Shown piece after piece: positions 35,302 to 43,724 of a stretch of DNA of 64,000 nt. The notes under the pieces were generated by a model. It was not told the DNA's origin and did no database searches. It worked only from the letters and a program-made list of their open reading frames with translations. This stretch comes from Pseudomonas eucalypticola (GTDB lineage Bacteria; Pseudomonadota; Gammaproteobacteria; Pseudomonadales; Pseudomonadaceae), in NCBI RefSeq assembly GCF_013374995.1, contig NZ_CP056030.1:4682501-4746500 (forward strand). The letters run 5' to 3'. Numbering within the stretch: position 1 is the first letter of the stretch; each line of letters opens with the position of its first letter. The position numbers and the translations under genes were made by a program.

Positions 35302-37623
35302 ATGGATATAAAGTTTACCCATCGGCTGTCGTACAAGCAGGCTCGGCTGACGGTAGTGGTCGGCTTCATCATCGGGACATTGTTGAGCATTGTGCAGATC
35401 GGCATCGATTATGCCAACGTCGATCTGGCCATCAACCGCGAGATGGTGTCGCTGCTGGAGATCAGCCACAACCCTGCTTCGCGCATCGCCTATAACATCG
35501 ACGCCGAACTGGCGCGGGAACTGACCGCAGGCCTGCTGCATTCCGAATCCATCGTCGGCGCGCGCCTGTCCGACAACAACAATACCGTGCTGGCCAACGT
35601 CAGCCGCCCGCGCACGGAGAGCCGCTACCGGGTCATCAGCGACTTCCTCTTCGGCGAGCGCCGTACCTACGATGATGCCCTGTTCCTGAGCCACATGCCC
35701 ACTGAGCGCCTGGGCACCCTGCACCTGGACGTGGACACCTTCGCGTTTGGCCTGCGCTTTCTGCGCCGCGCCGAAATCACCCTGTTCTCGGGCTTTCTGC
35801 GCAGCCTGCTGCTGGCGGCCATCATGCTGGGGCTGTTCTACACCATGCTGACCAAGCCCCTGGTGCGGGTCATCAGCGCCCTGAGCAATTCCAACCCCCA
35901 TGCGGCCAAGCCCACCAAACTGGAATACCCGCCCGGCCACGAGCACGACGAAATAGGCGTGCTCGTGCGCGCGGCCAACCAGCAGTTCGTCAGCATGAGC
36001 ACCGAGATCCAGCAACGGCGCACCGCCGAAAACCGCCTGACCGAGTACCTGGCCGAGCTGGAAAACATTGTCTCGGCGCGCACCACTGAGCTCAAGGCCA
36101 GCAACATCCGCCTGAGCCTGTCCAACGAGGAACTGGAAAACGCCCGGCGCACCGCCCTGGACATGGCCCAGGCGCGCGCCGCGTTCCTGGCCAACATGAG
36201 CCATGAGATCCGCACCCCGCTCAACGGCCTGCTGGGCATGATCGCCCTGTCACTGGACAGCCCCCTGACCGCTGAACAGCGCCAGCAGCTGTCCATCGCC
36301 CATGACTCGGGCAAGGTGCTGGTGGAACTGCTCAACGACATTCTCGACCTGTCGAAATTCGACGCTGGCCAACTGGAACTTGAACGTATCCCGTTCGACC
36401 TCGGCGCCCTGGTGGAAGACACCGCCAACCTGCTGTCTCAGAACGCCGCGCCGAGCGTGGAATTGACCTGTCTGATCGCCCCGACCTTTCCCTCCATGGT
36501 ACTGGGCGACCCGACGCGTGTGCGGCAGATCGTCAGCAACCTGCTGTCCAACGCCTTGAAGTTCACCCGCTTCGGCCGTGTCGACGTGCGCCTGAGCACC
36601 TACCCCGGCGGCGTCAGCATCGAGGTGTGCGACACCGGCATCGGGATTGCCCAGGAAGCCCAGGTCAAGATTTTCCAGCCTTTCACCCAGGCGGGCGCCG
36701 GCATCACCCGCCAGTTCGGCGGCACCGGCCTGGGCCTGGCGCTGACCAACAACCTGTGCGAGGCTATGCAGGGCCGCCTGAGCATCAGTTCCGAAGCCGG
36801 TTTCGGCAGCCGCTTCAGCGCCGACCTGCCGCTGCTGACCCATACCCCGGCGATCACGCCGCCGCCGCTCAAGGGCAATGTGCTGGCCATCAGCCCCGCC
36901 AGCAGCGGCCTGGCCGAACTGCTGGAAAACCTGTTGCCCGGCTGGGGCCTGGATTACCAGCGCCTGGGGACCGACGCACCGCTGGAAGGTCTCAAGCCGG
37001 ACCTGTTGATCACCGACTGCCTGGACTGCCTGTTCGGCCTGCGCCCGGCCATCGACGCGCCGATTCTGCTGGTGACCGCGTACGGCAATTTCCTCCCCAC
37101 CGAACAGGCCACGGCCCTGAGCCCCCTGCAACAGCAGGCGCGCCCCCTGGCCCGCAACGCCTTGTACCAGACGCTCAGGCGCACCCTGCTGGGCGACGAG
37201 CCGAGCCAGCAGCAAGCCTTTGAGCGCGGCGAAGTACCCCAGCGACGGGCGCGCATCCTGTTGGTGGAAGACAACCCCGTCAACCAGCTGGTGGCCAAGG
37301 GCATGCTCAGCAAACTGGGCTGCGAGGTGACGGTGGCGGCCCACGGGGGCGAGGCGCTGGCCGCGCTGGAAGACCGCGAGTACGACTTGGTACTGATGGA
37401 CTGCAACATGCCGGTGATGGACGGCTATGAAGCCAGCCGCCGGATACGCCAGAGTGGCCGCTGGCCGCAGATGCCCATCGTCGCCCTGACCGCCAACGCC
37501 ATGCCCGAGGAACGCGAGCGCTGCCGCGCCGCGGGCATGAGCGACTACCTGGCCAAACCGTTCCGGCGCGAAGAGTTGATCACCCTGATCGACCACTGGG
37601 TGCCGATCCCCCCAGCGTCGTGA
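35302..37623 (+). CDS. sagS: Hybrid sensor histidine kinase/response regulator (SagS-like)
   Basis: 773 residues: two membrane segments (about 12-38 and 160-185) flank a periplasmic sensor region, then HAMP-like and coiled-coil sequence (about 190-290), HisKA with MSHEIRTPLNG (His301), HATPase with GTGLGLALTNNL (about 474-485), and a C-terminal receiver with LLVEDNPVN and phospho-acceptor Asp700 in LMDCNMPVMDG. In P. aeruginosa SagS feeds into HptB and BfiS to steer surface growth and biofilm tolerance. Assignment rests on domain layout and on the downstream ospR-gpx-msrB order, which is the P. aeruginosa order as I recall it. Confidence 0.85.
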   Translation: MDIKFTHRLSYKQARLTVVVGFIIGTLLSIVQIGIDYANVDLAINREMVSLLEISHNPASRIAYNIDAELARELTAGLLHSESIVGARLSDNNNTVLANVSRPRTESRYRVISDFLFGERRTYDDALFLSHMPTERLGTLHLDVDTFAFGLRFLRRAEITLFSGFLRSLLLAAIMLGLFYTMLTKPLVRVISALSNSNPHAAKPTKLEYPPGHEHDEIGVLVRAANQQFVSMSTEIQQRRTAENRLTEYLAELENIVSARTTELKASNIRLSLSNEELENARRTALDMAQARAAFLANMSHEIRTPLNGLLGMIALSLDSPLTAEQRQQLSIAHDSGKVLVELLNDILDLSKFDAGQLELERIPFDLGALVEDTANLLSQNAAPSVELTCLIAPTFPSMVLGDPTRVRQIVSNLLSNALKFTRFGRVDVRLSTYPGGVSIEVCDTGIGIAQEAQVKIFQPFTQAGAGITRQFGGTGLGLALTNNLCEAMQGRLSISSEAGFGSRFSADLPLLTHTPAITPPPLKGNVLAISPASSGLAELLENLLPGWGLDYQRLGTDAPLEGLKPDLLITDCLDCLFGLRPAIDAPILLVTAYGNFLPTEQATALSPLQQQARPLARNALYQTLRRTLLGDEPSQQQAFERGEVPQRRARILLVEDNPVNQLVAKGMLSKLGCEVTVAAHGGEALAALEDREYDLVLMDCNMPVMDGYEASRRIRQSGRWPQMPIVALTANAMPEERERCRAAGMSDYLAKPFRREELITLIDHWVPIPPAS

Positions 37624-38053
37624 GCCTGGCCAGCAGATGCTCAAGGCCGGCTTGCAGCGGTTGCAACTCGTTGAGGTCCAGGCCGCTGGCGCAGATCAGC
37701 TGCTGGCGCAGCTCGCTTGCCCTTCCATTCAAGGCCAGGCCCTCGGCACTCAGGCTCAGGTGCACCTCGCGCTCATCCTGGGCCGCACGACGACGCCTCA
37801 CCAGGCCCATCTGCTCGATACGCTTGAGCAACGGCGTCAAGGTGCCGGAGTCCAGCATCAGCCGCTCCCCCAGCGCCTTGACCGTCGGCTGCTCAGGCTG
37901 ACTTTCCTGCCACTCCCACAACACCAGCATGGCCAGGTATTGCGGGTATGTAAGGCCCAGGGCATCGAGCATGGGCTTGTAGCCACGGGTCACGGCCCGG
38001 GAAGCGGCGTACAGCTTGAAGCACAGCTGGTCATCCAGCAGCAGGCCGTTCAT
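37580..38053 (-). CDS. ospR: MarR-family thiol redox regulator (OspR/OhrR type)
   Basis: A 157-residue winged-helix repressor. The N-terminal LLLDDQLCFKLYAASR has the single reactive Cys11 conserved in OhrR and OspR sensors, and TYPQYLAMLVLWE, LDSGTLTPLLKRIE and the wing RRRAAQDEREVHL are typical. It should repress gpx under reducing conditions and release it when Cys11 is oxidised. It overlaps gpx by four bases, and its 3' end runs 44 bases into the opposite-strand sagS. Confidence 0.87.
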   Translation of the reverse strand: MNGLLLDDQLCFKLYAASRAVTRGYKPMLDALGLTYPQYLAMLVLWEWQESQPEQPTVKALGERLMLDSGTLTPLLKRIEQMGLVRRRRAAQDEREVHLSLSAEGLALNGRASELRQQLICASGLDLNELQPLQAGLEHLLARLTTLGGSAPSGRSG

Positions 38054-38535
38054 TTGAGCAAGGCTTGGATCTCGCTATCCAGCTCCTGAGGCTTGGTGGT
38101 CGGGCCGAACCGCTTGACCAGCTTGCCGTCCTTGCCGATCAGGAATTTGGTGAAATTCCACTTGATACCTTTGGAACCCAACAGGCCCGGCGCCCGTTGT
38201 TTCAGCTGCACGAACAGCGGGTGGGCGTCAGCGCCGTTGACGTCGATCTTTTTGAACAGCGGGAAGCTGACCCCGAAGTTCAGCTCGCAGAACTGTGATA
38301 TTTCACCGTCGCTGCCCGGTTCCTGCTTGCCGAACTGATTGCAGGGAAAGCCCAGCACCACCAGCCCCTGCTCCCTGTAGTCCTGCCATAGCTGCTCCAG
38401 GCCTTTGTACTGGGGGGTGAAGCCACATTTACTGGCGGTATTCACCACCAGGATGGCCTTGCCGTGGAAGTCGGCCAGGGTCTTCTGCTCCCCGGTGATG
38501 GTGGTGCAAGGGATATCCAGCAAAGCGTCGGTCAT
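38050..38535 (-). CDS. gpx: Glutathione/thioredoxin peroxidase
   Basis: 161 residues from ATG 38535 (GAGGAG eight bases upstream). The peroxidatic Cys lies in NTASKCGFTPQYKGLE, the Gln in LGFPCNQFGKQEPG and the Trp in KWNFTKFL, the complete Gpx tetrad. The selenocysteine position of mammalian enzymes is Cys. A second Cys in FPCNQF fits thioredoxin-dependent reduction. It reduces organic and hydrogen peroxides and forms an operon with its regulator ospR. Confidence 0.93.
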   Translation of the reverse strand: MTDALLDIPCTTITGEQKTLADFHGKAILVVNTASKCGFTPQYKGLEQLWQDYREQGLVVLGFPCNQFGKQEPGSDGEISQFCELNFGVSFPLFKKIDVNGADAHPLFVQLKQRAPGLLGSKGIKWNFTKFLIGKDGKLVKRFGPTTKPQELDSEIQALLK

Positions 38536-38573
38536 GGCAGGTGCTCCTCGGAATGAGAAAACAACCATAGCGC

Positions 38574-38586
38574 GCAATTCAATTGC
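38574..38586. promoter_or_regulatory. Candidate OspR operator
   Basis: GCAATT-C-AATTGC is a perfect 13-base palindrome 38 bases upstream of the gpx start, extended on one side by CACA. OhrR/OspR-family proteins bind AATT-centred palindromes of this sort, and the site lies where the gpx-ospR promoter should be, giving likely autoregulation. Confidence 0.55.
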
Positions 38587-38612
38587 ACACAATTTATTTA
38601 CCCGGTCTGCAC

Positions 38613-38644
38613 CCCGCAGGGGCTGACTTGCCAGCCCCTGCGGG
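38613..38644. repeat. REP-like hairpin after msrB
   Basis: CCCGCAGGGGCTG (38613-38625) is a perfect inverted match to CAGCCCCTGCGGG (38632-38644). It lies 7 bases past the msrB stop and lacks a T-run. It resembles Pseudomonas repetitive extragenic palindromes and may protect or end the msrB transcript. Confidence 0.6.
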
Positions 38645-38651
38645 CCACGGG

Positions 38652-39053
38652 TTACTCAGCGGCGCGAGGTACCAGGTTCAGGCACACCGAGTTGATGCAG
38701 TAGCGCAGCCCGGTGGGCGGCGGACCATCCGGGAATACGTGACCCAGGTGGGCATCGCAAGTAGCGCACGTGACTTCAGTGCGGATCATGCCATGGCTGG
38801 TGTCGCGAATCTCGACCATGGCGCTGTCTTCGATCGGGGCGTAGAAGCTGGGCCAGCCGCACCCGGAGTCGAACTTGGTGGTCGAATCGAACAGCGCGGC
38901 ATCACAGCACACGCAATGGTAGACGCCATCGGTCTTGGTGCTGTTGTACTTGCCCGTGAAAGGCCGCTCGGTGGCCTTGAGGCGGCAGACGTTGTATTGC
39001 TCGGGGTCGAGCATCGCCTTCCATTCTTCTTCGGTCTTGGTGAACTTGGTCAT
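38652..39053 (-). CDS. msrB: Peptide methionine-(R)-S-oxide reductase B
   Basis: 133 residues. Catalytic Cys in [12 protein letters not shown] near the C-terminus, conserved substrate-site GCGWPSFY and GHVFPDG, and two zinc-binding CxxC pairs (CVCC and CATC). ATG 39053 has GAGGT seven bases upstream. It repairs oxidised methionine in proteins in the cytoplasm. The gene is divergent from alaA and upstream of the gpx-ospR pair on the same strand. Confidence 0.95.
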   Translation of the reverse strand: MTKFTKTEEEWKAMLDPEQYNVCRLKATERPFTGKYNSTKTDGVYHCVCCDAALFDSTTKFDSGCGWPSFYAPIEDSAMVEIRDTSHGMIRTEVTCATCDAHLGHVFPDGPPPTGLRYCINSVCLNLVPRAAE

Positions 39054-39219
39054 CGGGTTACCTCGGCAGCGGAAAAACCCCGATCTGTCCCTTTTCCGGG
39101 GATCGGGTGGCACGTATGATTGCGCCTTGTTCAGACCCCAGTCTGTCACCCACGCCAGGCGCATTCAATTTCATTTTCATGGCGCCACTTCGCGGCACTT
39201 TTTTCCTTGGGACTCCATC

Positions 39220-40431
39220 ATGCAGGTCAGCAAATCGAACAAGCTCGCCAACGTCTGCTATGACATTCGCGGGCCAGTGCTCAAGCACGCCAAACGCCTG
39301 GAAGAGGAAGGCCACCGCATCCTCAAGCTGAACATCGGCAACCCGGCCCCCTTTGGCTTCGAGGCGCCGGAGGAAATTCTCCAGGACGTGATCCGCAACC
39401 TGCCCACCGCGCAAGGGTACAGCGACTCCAAGGGCCTGTTCAGCGCCCGCAAGGCCGTGATGCAGTACTACCAGCAGAAGCAGGTGGAAGGTATCGGCAT
39501 CGAGGATATCTACCTGGGCAACGGCGTTTCCGAGCTGATCGTGATGGCCCTGCAGGCCCTGCTCAACAACGGCGACGAAGTACTGGTACCGGCGCCCGAC
39601 TACCCGCTGTGGACCGCCTCGGTGGCCCTGGCCGGCGGCCATGCGGTGCACTACCTGTGCGACGAGCAGGCCAACTGGTGGCCTGACCTGGATGACATCA
39701 AGGCCAAGATCACCCCGAACACCAAGGCCATGGTGATCATCAACCCGAACAACCCCACCGGCGCGGTGTATTCGAAGGAAGTGCTGCAAGGCATGCTGGA
39801 AATCGCTCGCCAGCACAACCTGGTGGTGTTCTCCGACGAGATCTACGACAAGATCCTGTACGACGACGCCGTCCACATCTGCACCGCGTCCCTGGCGCCG
39901 GACCTGCTGTGCCTGACCTTCAACGGCCTGTCCAAGTCGTACCGCGTGGCGGGTTTCCGCTCCGGCTGGATCGCCATCTCCGGGCCCAAGCACAACGCCC
40001 AGAGCTACATCGAAGGCATCGACATCCTGGCCAACATGCGCCTGTGCGCCAACGTGCCGAGCCAGCATGCGATCCAGACGGCGCTGGGCGGCTACCAGAG
40101 CATCAATGACCTGGTGCTGCCCAATGGCCGGCTGCTGGAGCAGCGCAACCGTACCTGGGAACTGCTCAACGACATTCCCGGCGTGAGCTGCGTCAAGCCC
40201 ATGGGCGCGCTCTACGCGTTCCCGCGCATCGACCCCAAGGTGTGCCCGATTCACAACGACGAGAAGTTCGTGCTCGACTTGCTGCTGTCGGAAAAGCTGC
40301 TGGTGGTGCAGGGCACGGCGTTCAACTGGCCATGGCCGGACCACTTCCGCGTCGTCACCCTGCCGCGGGTCGATGACCTGGAGCAGGCCATCGGGCGTAT
40401 CGGCGGCTTCCTGAAGAACTATCGCCAGTAA
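39220..40431 (+). CDS. alaA: Alanine-pyruvate aminotransferase type class I aminotransferase
   Basis: 403 residues from ATG 39220. PLP-binding Lys in NGLSKSYRVAGFRSGW (about 230-245), NPNNPTGAVY (about 174-183), SDEIYDKILYDD and the N-terminal YDIRGPVLKHAKRLEEEG, the signature of the YfbQ/AlaA group. It should catalyse glutamate-pyruvate transamination for alanine synthesis. Upstream it diverges from msrB. Confidence 0.85.
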   Translation: MQVSKSNKLANVCYDIRGPVLKHAKRLEEEGHRILKLNIGNPAPFGFEAPEEILQDVIRNLPTAQGYSDSKGLFSARKAVMQYYQQKQVEGIGIEDIYLGNGVSELIVMALQALLNNGDEVLVPAPDYPLWTASVALAGGHAVHYLCDEQANWWPDLDDIKAKITPNTKAMVIINPNNPTGAVYSKEVLQGMLEIARQHNLVVFSDEIYDKILYDDAVHICTASLAPDLLCLTFNGLSKSYRVAGFRSGWIAISGPKHNAQSYIEGIDILANMRLCANVPSQHAIQTALGGYQSINDLVLPNGRLLEQRNRTWELLNDIPGVSCVKPMGALYAFPRIDPKVCPIHNDEKFVLDLLLSEKLLVVQGTAFNWPWPDHFRVVTLPRVDDLEQAIGRIGGFLKNYRQ

Positions 40432-40624
40432 CCGAGCCGTCGAAACACTTCCCCTGCCTCCTGTGGGGGCTGGCTTGCCAGCTCTCACGGACGCAGCCGC
40501 CTGAACGGGGCTGCTACGCATCCGGTAACACATCTCCTCACAACCGTTGATCACGCCACCCCACGGCGGTAGCGCTCCGCTGTCTAGAATCCAGGTTGTG
40601 ACACAGTTTGAAATAGTCGCCTTG

Positions 40625-40650
40625 TTGAATAGCGGGGCCCCGCCCCTTAT
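40625..40650 (+). promoter_or_regulatory. Candidate heat-shock (sigma-32) promoter of htpX
   Basis: TTGAA at 40625-40629 and CCCCTTAT at 40643-40650 are separated by 13 bases, close to the sigma-32 pattern CTTGAA-N11-16-CCCCATNT. It lies about 50 bases before htpX, a known heat-shock gene. Confidence 0.5.
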
Positions 40651-40697
40651 ATACCGGACAACGTGACAATTTCTTCCGTCAGGAGTACGTAACAACC

Positions 40698-41585
40698 ATG
40701 ATGCGCATCTTGCTGTTTCTTGCCACCAACCTTGCGGTCGTGCTGATTGCCAGCATTACCCTGAGCCTTTTCGGCTTCAACGGGTTCATGGCGGCCAACG
40801 GCGTGGATCTGAACCTCAACCAACTGCTGGTCTTCTGTGCCGTGTTCGGCTTCGCCGGCTCGCTGTTCTCGCTGTTCATTTCCAAATGGATGGCGAAGAT
40901 GAGCACCAGCACGCAGATCATCAGCCAGCCGCGTACCCGCCACGAGCAATGGCTGCTGGCGACCGTGGAGCAACTGTCCCGCGAAGCGGGCATCAAGATG
41001 CCCGAGGTCGGCATATTCCCGGCCTACGAGGCCAACGCCTTCGCCACCGGCTGGAACAAGAACGACGCCCTGGTCGCGGTCAGCCAGGGCTTGCTGGAGC
41101 GTTTTTCGCCCGAAGAAGTGAAAGCGGTGCTGGCGCACGAGATCGGCCACGTGGCCAACGGCGACATGGTCACCCTGGCGCTGGTGCAGGGCGTGGTGAA
41201 CACCTTCGTGATGTTCTTTGCCCGCATCATCGGTAACTTCGTCGACAAGGTCATCTTCAAGAATGAAGAGGGCCAGGGCATCGCCTACTTCATTGCCACC
41301 ATTTTCGCCGAGATCGTCCTGGGCATCCTGGCCAGCATCATCGTCATGTGGTTCTCGCGCAAACGCGAATTCCGCGCCGACGACGCCGGTGCCCGCCTGG
41401 CCGGTACCGGGGCCATGATCAGCGCGCTGCAGCGCCTGCGCTCGGAACAGGGTGTGCCAGTGCACATGCCTGACACCCTCACGGCCTTCGGCATCAATGG
41501 CGGCTTGAAGCACGGCCTGGCCGGCCTGCTGATGAGCCACCCGCCCCTGGAAGACCGCATCGAGGCGCTGCGCCGCCGCGGTTGA
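40698..41585 (+). CDS. htpX: Membrane zinc protease HtpX
   Basis: 295 residues with two N-terminal membrane segments (about 3-23 and 35-57), the zinc motif HEIGH near residue 149, two further segments (about 160-215), and the third zinc ligand Glu in the REFRADD region. An AGGAG at 40681-40685 precedes two adjacent ATG codons (40698 and 40701). HtpX degrades misfolded inner-membrane proteins alongside FtsH. Confidence 0.95.
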   Translation: MMRILLFLATNLAVVLIASITLSLFGFNGFMAANGVDLNLNQLLVFCAVFGFAGSLFSLFISKWMAKMSTSTQIISQPRTRHEQWLLATVEQLSREAGIKMPEVGIFPAYEANAFATGWNKNDALVAVSQGLLERFSPEEVKAVLAHEIGHVANGDMVTLALVQGVVNTFVMFFARIIGNFVDKVIFKNEEGQGIAYFIATIFAEIVLGILASIIVMWFSRKREFRADDAGARLAGTGAMISALQRLRSEQGVPVHMPDTLTAFGINGGLKHGLAGLLMSHPPLEDRIEALRRRG

Positions 41586-41656
41586 AGCCTACCCCCCTGC
41601 GGGCCTTTGCCAAGTCTCGACGGGTCCTGCAGGGGGGTGATCCGCAACCGCCAGGG

Positions 41657-42310
41657 TTACCTGGATAGCTGATAGACCCGCTCATCGAGGTAGTCCGCGC
41701 CTGCATTGCGCTGCTTGGGGCTCTCGGCCAGCACATCCCTGCACGCCACCTGCCGCACCGTCCAATCGCTGCCATACAGCGCCCGCACTTCATCCTCCAA
41801 CACAGCGAACGGCGGCCCGGGCAACAGCGCCTGGTCATATTCCAGCGTCACCAACAGCCCCGCGCGGGCTTGGGGCAGGATGCTGGCAAGGTGCCGCACG
41901 TAGCGTTCACGCATGGGCGGCGGCAAGGCGATCAATGCCGCGCGATCGTACAGCGCGGTGCAACTGGCCACGTCGGCAGCCGTCAAAGCGAAGAAATCAC
42001 CACACCACAGCTGTACATCGCCAGCCTGATAGCACCTGAAGGCCCCACGGGTCTGAACCTCGGGTTCAAGCCCCTGCTCGGCGAAGAACGCCTCGACGGC
42101 CTTCTGCGCCAGCTCCACGCCGACCACGCGCATCCCCTGCCCCGCCAGCCAGGCCAGGTCCAGGCTCTTGCCACACAGGGGCACCAGCACCCCCACACCC
42201 GATGCCAGCCCCAGCCCAGGCCAATGGGCCTGGAGATAGGGGTTGACCGCTGCCTGGTGAAAACCAATCTGGTTCTGCTGCCAGCGCGCCTGCCAGAAAT
42301 CCGCCTGCAT
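41657..42310 (-). CDS. tpm: Thiopurine/tellurite S-methyltransferase
   Basis: 217 residues. The family N-terminus [15 protein letters not shown] is followed by [19 protein letters not shown] (SAM-binding loop, about 42-60), [15 protein letters not shown] and [12 protein letters not shown] (about 119-130). In Pseudomonas the enzyme methylates tellurite, selenite and thiopurines. Divergent from ygiD, with a 103-base AT-rich gap holding both promoters. Confidence 0.93.
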   Translation of the reverse strand: MQADFWQARWQQNQIGFHQAAVNPYLQAHWPGLGLASGVGVLVPLCGKSLDLAWLAGQGMRVVGVELAQKAVEAFFAEQGLEPEVQTRGAFRCYQAGDVQLWCGDFFALTAADVASCTALYDRAALIALPPPMRERYVRHLASILPQARAGLLVTLEYDQALLPGPPFAVLEDEVRALYGSDWTVRQVACRDVLAESPKQRNAGADYLDERVYQLSR

Positions 42311-42413
42311 GCCTGCTCCTGAAAAAATCGATCAAATGGCCCTAAAACTTATATTAGATTTAGATCATTCAGTGGCCGAAGATAATCTCATCTTAACGCT
42401 CAGGACTTCCATC

Positions 42414-43181
42414 ATGCTCCCCAGCCTGTTCATCTCCCACGGTTCGCCCATGCTTGCCCTGGAGCCCGGCGCCAGCGGCCCGGCGCTGGCCCGGCTGGCC
42501 GCCGAACTGCCGCGGCCCACGGCCATCGTGGTGGTATCGGCGCACTGGGAAAGCAACGAGCTGCTGGTTACCGGTAACCCTCGCCCGGACACCTGGCACG
42601 ACTTCGGCGGCTTCCCGCCCGAATTGTTCGCCGTGCAGTACCCGGCGCCGGGCGAGCCCGCGCTGGCGGCACGCATCGCCCAGCGCCTGACTGAGGTGCG
42701 CCTGCCCGCGCGCCTGGACCCCAAGCGGCCCTTCGACCACGGTGTCTGGGTGCCGCTGTCGCTGATGTACCCGGCAGCCGATATTCCCGTGGTGCAGGTC
42801 TCGCTGCCCAGCCGCCTGGGGCCACAATTGCAGTTACTGGTGGGGCAGGCCCTGGCCGGGTTGCGCGGCGAAGGCGTGCTGCTGATCGGCTCGGGCAGCA
42901 TCACCCACAACCTGCGCGAACTGGACTGGCACGCCAGCCCTGAACAGGCCACCCCGTGGGCCAAGGCGTTCCGCGACTGGATGCTGGAAAAGCTTGAAGC
43001 AGACGATGAAGCCGCGTTGCTCGACTACCGCCAGCAGGCGCCTCACGCGGCGCGCAACCATCCCAGCGATGAGCATTTGCTGCCGCTGTACTTCGCCCGC
43101 GGCGCGGGTGACCGCTTCAGCCTTGCCCATGCTGGCTGGACACTCGGGGCCCTGGGAATGGACATCTATCGGTTCGATTGA
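42414..43181 (+). CDS. ygiD: DODA-type class III extradiol dioxygenase (YgiD-like)
   Basis: 255 residues from ATG 42414 (AGGA eight bases upstream). SHGSPMLAL (His near residue 9), VVSAHWESNELLVT (His near 45), PFDHGVWVPL (His near 105) and GSGSITHNL (His near 165) place the metal and catalytic histidines of the 4,5-DOPA dioxygenase group. The natural substrate in bacteria is uncertain. Convergent with deaD across a long inverted-repeat element. Confidence 0.88.
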   Translation: MLPSLFISHGSPMLALEPGASGPALARLAAELPRPTAIVVVSAHWESNELLVTGNPRPDTWHDFGGFPPELFAVQYPAPGEPALAARIAQRLTEVRLPARLDPKRPFDHGVWVPLSLMYPAADIPVVQVSLPSRLGPQLQLLVGQALAGLRGEGVLLIGSGSITHNLRELDWHASPEQATPWAKAFRDWMLEKLEADDEAALLDYRQQAPHAARNHPSDEHLLPLYFARGAGDRFSLAHAGWTLGALGMDIYRFD

Positions 43182-43210
43182 GGTAAACCACGCCCTACCG
43201 TTGGACAAAA

Positions 43211-43668
43211 AAAAGGCTCTTCACGCAATCCCGGGGAAGTTGGTGGTGCCTTCAAAGATCTGTAGTGAACAAACAAGGCGGACCAGGTGATGTCCCAGGC
43301 ATAACTGGCCCGAAACAGATGTGGGACCAGGCTTGCCTGGGAAGCGCCGTGCGGACGGCGCTCGATTTCAACAGCGACACAACAACATCGTCTGGCGCCT
43401 GGCGGCCCTGATGCGATCTCCAGCCAGGAGCTCCGCTGGGTCTTCTATTGGCCCGTCTTGCAACCGCAATCAGGCCACTAGGTGCATGTCTTGGTTTTTC
43501 CTGCGCCCTTGAAACCGAGCGCCGCCCGCGCGGCGCTTCCCAGGCAAGCCTGGTCCCACATCTGTTTCGGGCCAGTTATGCCTGTGAGATCACCTGGTCC
43601 GCTCCGTTTGCTCATTGCATATCGGTAGTGGCGCCGCAACTTTCCCAGCAATCCGTGAAGAACCAAAA
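43211..43668. repeat. Long inverted-repeat element, copy A (~450 bp)
   Basis: Two arms of about 165 bases, 43215-43378 and 43506-43664, are inverted and imperfect copies of each other. Both contain CATAACTGGCCCGAAACAGA, GTGGGACCAGGCTTGCC and the GCGCCG...CGGCGCTCG hairpin, and both end in a (GGY)TCTTCACG terminus. The central ~130 bases are not palindromic. No protein is encoded. The same element recurs at 51781-52237. Its right end touches the deaD terminator. It looks like a MITE-like or very large REP-derived element; if transcribed it would fold into one long hairpin. Confidence 0.85.
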
Positions 43669-43698
43669 AAAATCCCCGGCACCAGGCCGGGGATTTTT
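43665..43698 (-). terminator. Terminator of deaD
   Basis: AATCCCCGGC (43671-43680) pairs with GCCGGGGATT (43686-43695); on the minus strand a run of T follows. It lies 27 bases past the deaD stop. Confidence 0.88.
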
Positions 43699-43724
43699 CA
43701 TTTCAGATCAGCCGCAAGGCAGGA

